Shown here: positions 5,564 to 13,074 of the stretch, in pieces | Numbering within the stretch: position 1 is the stretch's first letter | Layout: each line of letters opens with the position of its first letter | Assembly (NCBI GenBank): GCA_031267955.1 | Contig: JAIRYB010000129.1 | Coordinates: 1 to 13,074 of the forward strand | Direction of reading: 5' to 3' | DNA from: Spirochaetaceae bacterium | Lineage (GTDB): Bacteria; Spirochaetota; Spirochaetia; Treponematales; Breznakiellaceae | Length of the DNA stretch: 13,074 nt | Program-made: the position numbers and the translations under genes | The notes under the pieces: model-generated | Told to the model about the DNA's origin: nothing | Database searches by the model: none | Seen by the model: only the letters and a program-made list of their open reading frames with translations

Positions 5564-7912
5564 TCACTCAACGGAAAACCTGATCCCCTCCTCCTCTTCC
5601 CCGTTCCGTACCTCCAGGGTATGGGCGCCCGGCGGGGAAGGAAGGTAAAACACAAAGGGCCGCCGTACCTTGAAGGCCCTGCCGTCATAGCGGACATCGA
5701 GTTCGTCTTCAGCGCCGCCTATCACCTCTACGGGGACCTCGCCGCCGCCTATGCCGGGGCTTCTGAAAAACACAAAGCCGTCCCTGGGCCGCAGTATCTC
5801 AAGGGGCCGGGAATGGTAATCCATTTCCCCCTGCCGGGAAGACGCGGCAAACCACGCCTGGTACTCCGCAGGATAGGCCACCGTAGAGCCCCGGTGCCAG
5901 GTACAGGCCGGGCCGCTGCCGGCGGCGTATTCTTCCACCACCGAAGGGCAGTCCGGTGAAGCGGCCATGCCCGAAAGGGCGCAGATCCGCCTGAGTGAAA
6001 AATGTTCCGGCCCGGGAAAACCCGGCCCCCCGTTTCCCTGAAGGAAGACAAGGGTATCCCTGACTATGGCGGCGGGGATGGAACTGCCAGTCCTGCCGAT
6101 CACCGTCTCGCCGGTAAAATTCCCCATCCAGACCGCCGCGCTGAAACGGGGGCTTGCCCCCAGGGCCACGATACTCTGGTACTGGTTGGCGGTACCAGTC
6201 TTGAAAATCGCCGGAAATGGGGTCCTGAAATTCCGGGCCGGGCCAAAGGCCAGCATCCGGGCGCTCGGATCGGAAAGAAAGGAACAGATGATCCGGGCGG
6301 TGTCCGCGCTAAAGATCCTCCTCCCCCCAAGTTCCGCGGGAGATTCCCCCGGCAAGGCCCGGTCACGGGCCTCCCAGGCCAGCGGGATAAGGACGCCGTC
6401 CCGGGGAAAAACGCTGAAGGCCCTGGCCAGCTCGGCGAGACTCACCGGCGTGTTCCCCAGGGCAAGGCCCAGGCCGGCGCGCTCCGCGGCGGTCCCCGAT
6501 CCGGCCCCGGATTCCTCCCGGAGGGACTCAAAACCCAGGGACAAAAGTTTTTCCGTGTAGTTTCGCACCCCCAGACGGTAGAGGAGGTATACCGCGGGGA
6601 TATTGAGGCTCGATGCCAGGGCCGTGCGGAAGAGCATGGGGCCGTTAAAACGGTTGTTAAAATTCTGGGGGATGTAGAGTTCGCCCTCGCCGAAGTTCAT
6701 GGGAATATCAGCCAGAACATCCGCAGGCTTAAAGCCGTTTTCCAGGGCCAGGGCGTAGAGGAAGGGCTTCATGCTGCTCCCCGGCTGGTTAAGGGCCAGC
6801 ACCCCGTCAATCTGCCCCGCAGCCTCGGCGTTATGGTAATCGGCGCTGCCCACCCAGGCGAGAATCTGAGCGCCGGCGTTGTCGATAACGATTGCCGCCC
6901 CGTTGGTAAGCCGGGACGAATAGTAGCGGGACACATTTCCGGCGATAAGCCCCTCCACATAATGCTGAAGCTCCAGGTCCGCGGAAAGCCGTATCTCCGC
7001 CGGAACCGCCGGCAGGCTGCGCCGCCCCCCGGCGCCGGGTTTCCGGGCCAGCGCCAGGGCCGCTCCGGCATAACGGACAAAATGGGGCATCTCAAAAGGG
7101 TAGTTAAAGCGCCGGGCGGAACGGACGGCATAGTCCCAGTCTCCGGGATCGACGGCGGCGAGGAGGGGCCAGGCGGCGGCCGTTTTTTTATCTTTCTTGA
7201 AACGGCTTTGAAGTTCCGCCGCCGCCGCAAGGGAATTTCCAGGATTATCCAGGGGGTTGTAGAGGCCCGGCCGCCGGGGGATCACCGTAAGGCAGAAGAT
7301 CTGGGCCGGGGAGAGCGCGGAAAGTTCGGCGGCAAAAAAGGTACGGGCTGCCGAAGCTATTCCCTCGGTCTGAAAACCGAAAGGCGCGGAATTGAGGTAA
7401 AGTTCCAGGATTTCGTCCTTGGAAAGCCGCGCCTCAAGCCGCAGGGCGTCAAGGGCTTCCCTGATCTTCCGGCCCAGGCCGCTCCCCCGGTCCTTCCCGA
7501 TGATCCGGGCAAGCTGCATGGTAATGGTAGAAGCGCCGCTTATACGGCGGCCCGCCCGGAGGTTCTGGAACAGGGCCCTAGCCAGGGCGGCGGGATCAAC
7601 GCCGGGGTGGGCATAGAAACGCCGGTCTTCGGCCCGGATAAAAACCGCCTTAACTTCGCCGGGGATTTCCTCAAGGCTCCGGAATTCCCGGCGGAGGCCC
7701 TCTCCCAGGGAAGGTATCTGCACCAGAATCCCGGTACGGTCATAGAAACGGATACTGTAGGGCCTTTCCAGGAACGATTCCAGTTCGGGATAAGGGGAAA
7801 ACCTGAGGCCCAGGTACAGGAGGAACACAAAAAACAGGAAGAAAACAGCGGCCCTGCAAAACCTGCTTTTGAGGGCAAAGCTAAAGATACCGGGCCTGCC
7901 CAATCTATTCAA
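5564..7912 (-). CDS. pbpC: Penicillin-binding protein 1C (bifunctional transglycosylase/transpeptidase)
   Basis: This 782-residue protein polymerises glycan strands from lipid II and cross-links them. It is anchored by one membrane segment (21-36) with the rest in the periplasm. The GT51 domain has AEDRRFYAHPGVD (94-106, catalytic E95), GASTITMQLAR (126-136), the LEARLSKDEILELYLN region with E170, and PRRPGLYNPL (212-221). The transpeptidase has SSMK (379-382, nucleophile S379), SLN (435-437) and KTGT (571-574). The end is the BiPBP_C domain typical of PBP1C, with cysteines 644, 655 and 670 and the CTWH signature, then a beta-sandwich to residue 782. The start is uncertain: TTG at 7912 overlaps the macroglobulin gene by 8 bases, and a second TTG at 7903 lies one base beyond its stop. 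Neither has a good Shine-Dalgarno, so translation is probably coupled. In other bacteria pbpC sits next to this macroglobulin and the two are thought to act together in envelope defence and repair. Confidence 0.93.
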   Translation of the reverse strand: MNRLGRPGIFSFALKSRFCRAAVFFLFFVFLLYLGLRFSPYPELESFLERPYSIRFYDRTGILVQIPSLGEGLRREFRSLEEIPGEVKAVFIRAEDRRFYAHPGVDPAALARALFQNLRAGRRISGASTITMQLARIIGKDRGSGLGRKIREALDALRLEARLSKDEILELYLNSAPFGFQTEGIASAARTFFAAELSALSPAQIFCLTVIPRRPGLYNPLDNPGNSLAAAAELQSRFKKDKKTAAAWPLLAAVDPGDWDYAVRSARRFNYPFEMPHFVRYAGAALALARKPGAGGRRSLPAVPAEIRLSADLELQHYVEGLIAGNVSRYYSSRLTNGAAIVIDNAGAQILAWVGSADYHNAEAAGQIDGVLALNQPGSSMKPFLYALALENGFKPADVLADIPMNFGEGELYIPQNFNNRFNGPMLFRTALASSLNIPAVYLLYRLGVRNYTEKLLSLGFESLREESGAGSGTAAERAGLGLALGNTPVSLAELARAFSVFPRDGVLIPLAWEARDRALPGESPAELGGRRIFSADTARIICSFLSDPSARMLAFGPARNFRTPFPAIFKTGTANQYQSIVALGASPRFSAAVWMGNFTGETVIGRTGSSIPAAIVRDTLVFLQGNGGPGFPGPEHFSLRRICALSGMAASPDCPSVVEEYAAGSGPACTWHRGSTVAYPAEYQAWFAASSRQGEMDYHSRPLEILRPRDGFVFFRSPGIGGGEVPVEVIGGAEDELDVRYDGRAFKVRRPFVFYLPSPPGAHTLEVRNGEEEEGIRFSVE

Positions 7913-10900
7913 TGGTATATATTAGCCCCCGGCTTCTGCCGAAAATCTCGCTTTCGTACATACATTCCGCCTGTACCGGCGGCGTAGGGTACACCCCCCG
8001 CCTGACCGCGCGGAAGATGAAATCGACCGTACTTTCCCCCTTGTTAAAATTATCCCAGAAATACTGTATCTCATTGTCCAGGATGATCCGGTGGCTCACC
8101 CGGGAATTGCCCCGGACAGGGTCTTCTTCCCTGCCGGTTTCAGCGTAAGAAGCGGCGGTAACAAAAGCGCTGTCGAGGATTTCCGCCCCGGACGGCACGG
8201 GAACCCGGAGGGCCATATAGGTACGGTCGCGGCTGCCGGACACCCGGACCCTGGCCCGGTAAGTTTTGCCGCTCACAAGGGCGCTTCCCTTTATCTCCTC
8301 GTCCGTATTAACATCGTGTATACTCAGGAATACCCCAAGACCCTCATCCCTAAAACCCTGTAATTCCGCGGGGATAGCATAACTGAGCGAGGCGCTGTAG
8401 TAGACGCTCCCCCGGCCGCGGCGGTTAATGACCAAAGGCTGCATACGGTCCTTTTCCAGTGCGGAAAGAACCGGGCCGGTAAAGGCGAAAGACGCGCTTA
8501 CAGGCCTAGCCCCGAGGCCCCTGAAATTCCCTTCCAGGAGTTTGTTTCCCCCAAGGGACGCCGAAGCGCCAAGGTCGAGAGATTCGAGGTCCTCCGCGCG
8601 GATCATCGCGTCTATTGCGGAAAGCACCCGGACCGTTACCGCCGTGCTTTCCCAGAAACCGGCGGCCCGCTTGTTTTCGAGCAGGGAATAGAGGAGCCTG
8701 CCGTTGATCTGGTCGCCGGGGTACTGCTGAACAAAAAATTCCAGGGCCAGGGCCAGCTGTTCGATCCTGCCGCCGTAGAAACTGCCCCGGCGTCCTTCCA
8801 CGGGATCGCTGATGTCCGCCCCCCTGGCGGTAAGCCTCACCAGGTTCCGGAGCCGCGCGGCTGCGGAGGCCGCCTCGGAGGGCCGGTCCAGGAGGCGGTA
8901 GCTCATCCCGGCAAAGGCAAGCGCCGAGGGGTCCGCGTTGTCCCGGCCCAGAATTTCCGCCAGCCTGGAAGGATCTACCGGCTCGCCCAGCAGGGCAAAG
9001 ACATAGAGCATGTACGCCTGGAGGTAGGACTGGTAGTAATAATCTGAATGACCCTGAGACCACTTCCGGGTTTCCTGATAGGCCCGGTCAAGGTAGGCGG
9101 CCAGATCGCCGATCCGTATTGAGGCGGGAACGGGAATCCCCTTTGCCCTGGCCGCCGCGAGGATATGGGCGATCCGAAGGCTCACGTAGAAATCGGCGCG
9201 GGTGCCCGAAGGCCAGTAGGGAAAGCCTCCGCCGGGAAGCTGGACCCTGGCCCAGTCCCTGAGTTCGTTTTCTACTACTTTGGCGGGATCGGAAACTTCG
9301 CTTTGCAGATTGAGGCTGTCAAGATATTCGCCGAAAACCACCAAGGGGAATACCGCGGCGCTCCGCTGTTCCATGCAGCCGTAGGGGTAATGGAAAAGGT
9401 ACTGTACCGCCGATTCCAAAAGGCCGAGACGGGTAGCGTCCAGGCTTATAGAAAAGCTCCCCGCGTTGTTGTCCGCAAAAGAAGGGATGACCAGGGCTTC
9501 CGTACCCGAAGGGCTGTCCCCGCCTACTTCGCCGGTGGAAGTTACTGTTTCCCTCACATAGGGATGTTCAATGATGAGCTCGTGAACGAGCCGTTCGTTG
9601 AGAATATCGGAATTGATCGTAAAGTTAAGGTTCACCGACCCTTCCTTTACCGCCGCCACGTCAAAGTACACAACCCCGTTTTCCCCGCTCTTCAAGGTGA
9701 TCTGTTGTTCCGTCCGACCGTCCACAAAAGCTTCCCCCTTTTGCCTGCGCCGCCCTGTCGCCGCGTCGGCCGGTTCTTCTACCTCTGTCAGCTCAAGGCT
9801 CACCGAAATTTTATGGGAGGCCGAATCAAGGTTGGTGATCAATACCCCCGTTTCGGCGGTATCCCGTTCCCGCAGACGCCGGGGCAGCACCTCCCGGACA
9901 TTGATCCTGTTTTGGGCGGCGATCTCGCTTTCCTTGAGGGCAAAAAGATCCCCCTGCACACCAAAGACCGTTACCCGGTAGGTGGTAAGGTTGTCGGGGA
10001 GTTTGAAAGTGCATCTGGCCTTCCCGCCGGAATCGGTGAGGAGCATGGGTTCGAATACTGCGGTAGGGTTAAAATCCTTCCGCTCCTCAATCTTGCTTTC
10101 CCCGCCGTCGCCCCCGGCAAGGTTTTTGACGCTGTAGGTTACCGGGTCCATGAGCCAGGCCCGGGAATCTCCGCCCGACACCGCCAGGGGAAAGCGATCG
10201 GGATTGTAGAAATAAGCGATAGGATCGGGTACATGGTAATTGACAAGATCCAGCACCCCGCGATCCACCGCCATCAGGGTCAGTTCCGCGTTGGGCAGGG
10301 GCCTGCCGCCCCGTTCCGCAATAAGGGTCATGGTAACCTCATCCCCCGGACGGTAGGTCTTTTTGTCGCTTTCTACCTTTACCGAAAAGGCCCTGGTCCG
10401 GGGATTCACCATAAGTTTCGTTACCCCGAAATAACCCTTGGGCTTGTCCAGATCGGGGCTGCCGTACTGATGGACAGGCGGCCCGGAACGGACCGAATAG
10501 GACGAAACCGATACATACACCACCGGCACAAAATTCCGGGCAATGGGCACGTCGATCACCTGGGCCGCTTCGGTAAAAGTCCGCACTTCCTCGGTAAAGA
10601 TCCCTTCCCTTTCCACGGTAATAAGGTAGCGCCCCGCGGGCAGGGGGCTTTGGAGAAGAATCCGGGCCGTGTCCCCGGGATTGTACACATCCTGATCCGG
10701 GGTGAGCCGCAGCTCGTCGGCGCTGTTCATGTTCCACCAGCCCCCGCCCGAACCTGTTGCGTAGAAAGACAGTTCCGTGAGGGCGGTCTTTCCATCCCGG
10801 TCCAGGGCGCTGGCCCTGAGGGTGTAGAACCCCACTATGGGGGGCGTCGCCTTGACGGCCCCGTCCCTCAGCCTGATCTTCTGCACCCCCTCGCTTACCT

Positions 10901-13074
10901 GTTCCATCACGTACTGATCGTAAATATAGCCGTTAACCCCCCGCTGCTGGACCCGCCGCCATTCTTCCCGGACAAGTTCCACGGTCATCATCCCCGCGTC
11001 TTCGCCGCTTTGTAAAAAGAGGCCGGGGGCGGCCTTTTCCCCGGAAGGAGTCACGGTGATAAAGCCGAAGGAAAGTTCCTGCCCTGCGCGGGCAAAACCT
11101 CTGTCCCCGCTCCGGGAGAGGCCGATATAAAACCGGGCCGGATGAACCAGCACCGAACGGTAAGCCGCAACCATCTGGTTGCTAAGATCCGTAACCCGTA
11201 CCTCGGCGGAATAAAGGTAGGGGGCGCCCTGGATGTCCGAACCGTCCCCGGTCTTTTGGGCCAGGCCGGCGGTACCTTCGCCCGAGAGCGCGCCTTTTTC
11301 CGAAGCGATGCGGCGCTTGCCGTCATAGGCCCGGCGGGGGCCGAAAACATAGCCGCTGGTTTCCCTTGTCCGGGGATTAAAGCCGCCCGCCTCTTTGTAC
11401 CAGTCGCCCTCCCAGGAAGCCCCGGAAAGGCTCCCGCCGGAAAGGTAGGAGGCCCGGAGGCTCAGGTTAATGTCGCTGCCTGAAACAGGTTCCGAAGGGG
11501 GGGCGGAAAGGGAAGCCTGGAATTTGAGGCGTTCAAAAAAAGCCACCGTCACGGGAACATTGGCGCTTATCCTGTTTCTATTCGCGGAGCGGGAGTCCTC
11601 GCGGGGATCATTGCGCCGGTATACCAGCCGGTAAGCCCCCGGCGCGGCATCGCCGGGAACGGAAAGGCTGCCGTAGAATCCCCCGGACTCGCTTGCCGTG
11701 CCGGAAAGCGACGCCACCGTTTCGCCGTTATACCGGTCTTCCTCCAGGGCCACGGTATAGTCCCCCTGGTAAATCGAATACATCCCCAGAATCTGGGAAC
11801 GGTCCACCCCCCGGAAGGTGAGGGTTTCGCCGGGTTTGTAAAGCCCCCGGTCGGAAAACATAAAGGTCGCCGCGGAAATTTCCTCCGCTGTCCGGGGGCT
11901 CCGGGATACCACATCAAAAGCCCAGTTGTTGTGGGAAGAAGGGTTGAAGATAGCCCGGTCCCCGTCCTTTTCCGCAAGAATATAGGGAAGGCTGCCGCCC
12001 TCCCTGCTGGGGAAGGTTTTTTCCCGCAGCAGCCCGGCGGGGGTATTGATCACCGCGAGGCCGTCCCTGCCGGTAAAGGCGCTTCCGAAACTGTCCAGAG
12101 AATCAATGTCCGACTCGAACGTAGTCTCTACATCCCAGGGAGCGTAGAGTTTTACCGAAGCGTTTTCCACAGGTTCCCCGGTGGAGAGTTTTGTTACCAG
12201 CACTACAGTCTTGTTAAAGCCGTAACGTACCGTAAGCCCCAGATCCGTCACCTGGATATTGAGTCTGTTAGTCTGGGTCCGTGTCTCATCGCCCCTTGTC
12301 TTCTTACCGGTCAAAAGTTTCAGTTCCGCCAGGAAGGTGACAAAGCCCCTTTTCGCGGTATTGAGATAAGGCGCAAGCTCGATCTCCTCAAAATATCTGA
12401 CATTGGGTTTTCCGGGATCCAGGGCAATATACGGTAAAACAGTATCGGGGTTGATGGAAGGAGTACCCCAGATGTGGTTTGTAGTCCTGAGGATATAGTT
12501 GGAACCCGGGGCGATATTGGTGTATTCAAAGAGGAGCCGGGGAGGGAACTGGGCTTCCAGCATGGCGTGGCCGTAGCCCAGAAAACGGGCGCTTCCCACA
12601 GGCGGCGGTTCGCCGGGCATGGTAATATCGAGGACCGCCGGTTTTTCCAGCCTGCGGCCGTACACATCTTCCAGCGCGCCAGAAACGCGGATTTTGAACT
12701 TCTCCCCGTAAGCTGCCGGGAGATTGCAGACCCTCAGCGTAGAACCCCAGAATTCAAAATTCTCGGGGCCGAGGGGCATTTCCGGCTCCGTACTGATCGC
12801 GGCGGCCGCGGTACTTTCGTTGAGGGGATAGGAAAACTCGATCTCCACAAGGTTTCCGTACCTGCCGTAGCCGGCAAGCCTCTCATGGCTTTTCAGCACA
12901 AAAGGACCGGGAGTGCGGAAAGAGACGCTCCGGTCCTCAGCGGTCCCGCGGCTGCCCCCGGAAGATACGGCCCCCTTTTTCAGGGTGATTCTGACCTCCC
13001 TGCCGAATTCCACCGGGGACTGCAACTCGGCCAGCAGCCTGTTTTCCCCCGCCTGGGTAAGGGTGAAATTCCGC
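7905..13074 (-). CDS. Alpha-2-macroglobulin family protease inhibitor (YfhM-like), N-terminus outside window
   Basis: This large periplasmic protein traps attacking proteases: cutting of the bait exposes a thioester that bonds to the attacker. The window holds 1722 residues of it. The frame runs open through the right edge, so signal peptide, lipobox and first domain(s) are missing; the TTG at 13025 is internal. Numbering from the edge codon (13073), macroglobulin domains come first, with FMFSDRGLYKPGE (near 11,840), the bacterial motif DVYNPGDTARILLQSPLP (near 10,670), then KKTYRPGDEV and AVDRGVLDL. A polar bait-like segment follows at about 10,060-10,151, then LPDNLTTYRVTV. The thioester motif GCMEQ is intact (C1233 and Q1236, codons at 9366-9377). 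The helical thioester domain follows, and then the C-terminal domain ending in MYESEIFGRSRG. This is the thioester-bearing type, like E. coli YfhM (about 1650 residues). It overlaps pbpC by 8 bases, so both are one transcription unit. Confidence 0.95.
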   Translation of the reverse strand, partial: RNFTLTQAGENRLLAELQSPVEFGREVRITLKKGAVSSGGSRGTAEDRSVSFRTPGPFVLKSHERLAGYGRYGNLVEIEFSYPLNESTAAAAISTEPEMPLGPENFEFWGSTLRVCNLPAAYGEKFKIRVSGALEDVYGRRLEKPAVLDITMPGEPPPVGSARFLGYGHAMLEAQFPPRLLFEYTNIAPGSNYILRTTNHIWGTPSINPDTVLPYIALDPGKPNVRYFEEIELAPYLNTAKRGFVTFLAELKLLTGKKTRGDETRTQTNRLNIQVTDLGLTVRYGFNKTVVLVTKLSTGEPVENASVKLYAPWDVETTFESDIDSLDSFGSAFTGRDGLAVINTPAGLLREKTFPSREGGSLPYILAEKDGDRAIFNPSSHNNWAFDVVSRSPRTAEEISAATFMFSDRGLYKPGETLTFRGVDRSQILGMYSIYQGDYTVALEEDRYNGETVASLSGTASESGGFYGSLSVPGDAAPGAYRLVYRRNDPREDSRSANRNRISANVPVTVAFFERLKFQASLSAPPSEPVSGSDINLSLRASYLSGGSLSGASWEGDWYKEAGGFNPRTRETSGYVFGPRRAYDGKRRIASEKGALSGEGTAGLAQKTGDGSDIQGAPYLYSAEVRVTDLSNQMVAAYRSVLVHPARFYIGLSRSGDRGFARAGQELSFGFITVTPSGEKAAPGLFLQSGEDAGMMTVELVREEWRRVQQRGVNGYIYDQYVMEQVSEGVQKIRLRDGAVKATPPIVGFYTLRASALDRDGKTALTELSFYATGSGGGWWNMNSADELRLTPDQDVYNPGDTARILLQSPLPAGRYLITVEREGIFTEEVRTFTEAAQVIDVPIARNFVPVVYVSVSSYSVRSGPPVHQYGSPDLDKPKGYFGVTKLMVNPRTRAFSVKVESDKKTYRPGDEVTMTLIAERGGRPLPNAELTLMAVDRGVLDLVNYHVPDPIAYFYNPDRFPLAVSGGDSRAWLMDPVTYSVKNLAGGDGGESKIEERKDFNPTAVFEPMLLTDSGGKARCTFKLPDNLTTYRVTVFGVQGDLFALKESEIAAQNRINVREVLPRRLRERDTAETGVLITNLDSASHKISVSLELTEVEEPADAATGRRRQKGEAFVDGRTEQQITLKSGENGVVYFDVAAVKEGSVNLNFTINSDILNERLVHELIIEHPYVRETVTSTGEVGGDSPSGTEALVIPSFADNNAGSFSISLDATRLGLLESAVQYLFHYPYGCMEQRSAAVFPLVVFGEYLDSLNLQSEVSDPAKVVENELRDWARVQLPGGGFPYWPSGTRADFYVSLRIAHILAAARAKGIPVPASIRIGDLAAYLDRAYQETRKWSQGHSDYYYQSYLQAYMLYVFALLGEPVDPSRLAEILGRDNADPSALAFAGMSYRLLDRPSEAASAAARLRNLVRLTARGADISDPVEGRRGSFYGGRIEQLALALEFFVQQYPGDQINGRLLYSLLENKRAAGFWESTAVTVRVLSAIDAMIRAEDLESLDLGASASLGGNKLLEGNFRGLGARPVSASFAFTGPVLSALEKDRMQPLVINRRGRGSVYYSASLSYAIPAELQGFRDEGLGVFLSIHDVNTDEEIKGSALVSGKTYRARVRVSGSRDRTYMALRVPVPSGAEILDSAFVTAASYAETGREEDPVRGNSRVSHRIILDNEIQYFWDNFNKGESTVDFIFRAVRRGVYPTPPVQAECMYESEIFGRSRGLIYTIE

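Noticed and set aside
6002..7987. 661-codon open frame on the plus strand opposite pbpC
   Set aside because: It is antisense to a complete PBP1C; the product is Gly/Arg/Pro-rich without motifs, and no ribosome binding site supports it.
9165..11015. 616-codon open frame on the plus strand opposite the macroglobulin gene
   Set aside because: It is antisense to the thioester and bait region of a clearly real protein. The translation is compositionally biased and without domains.
13023..13025. TTG at 13025 as the start of the macroglobulin gene
   Set aside because: The frame continues open to the window edge with protein-like sequence (RNFTLTQAGENRLLAE), and no signal peptide follows the TTG. 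The true start lies outside the window.

Overview
This window reads as chromosomal DNA from a GC-rich Gram-negative-type bacterium. My best guess is a spirochaete of the Treponema group. That guess rests on the overall look of the FtsH protein, especially its C-terminal third, and on recall rather than a search, so treat it as moderate to low confidence. The presence of an outer-membrane-style envelope is better supported. There is a lipoprotein with a lipobox, a periplasmic M15 peptidase with a signal peptide, and a bacterial alpha-2-macroglobulin paired with penicillin-binding protein 1C. I see no rRNA, tRNA, CRISPR array, transposase or phage gene.

Layout, left to right. (1) 38-964 (+) is a secreted M15-type peptidase. 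It converges, 17 bases apart, on (2) 982-1341 (-), a small Xre-family DNA-binding protein with an AT-rich upstream region and a 12-base palindrome lying across its start codon. (3) 1635-3593 (-) is ftsH, the membrane ATP-dependent zinc protease. It is preceded by a roughly 350-base divergent intergenic region holding a candidate promoter, an 18-base inverted repeat at the predicted transcript start, and a 22-codon ORF whose stop overlaps the ftsH start. (4) 3941-4495 (+) is an unrecognised lipoprotein. It converges, 10 bases apart, on (5) 4506-5450 (-), a ribokinase-type PfkB sugar kinase. (6) 5564-7912 (-) is penicillin-binding protein 1C. Its probable TTG start lies inside the 3' end of (7) 7905-13074 (-), a very large thioester-containing alpha-2-macroglobulin whose N-terminus lies beyond the right edge of the window.

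How the genes work together. Genes 7 and 6 form a recognised pair: the macroglobulin traps invading proteases in the periplasm, and PBP1C is thought to repair peptidoglycan at breaches. They are translationally coupled here. The M15 peptidase (peptidoglycan peptide cleavage), FtsH (inner-membrane protein quality control) and the lipoprotein also act in or near the envelope. No sequence link ties them into one system. The ribokinase-like gene and the Xre regulator look like unrelated single genes.

I did not find a convincing new multi-gene system. The items most worth checking are the ftsH leader, the Xre operator candidate, the absence of Shine-Dalgarno sequences at three starts with a -10-like box just upstream, an identical 12-mer at both convergent gene junctions, and the short bait region of the macroglobulin.
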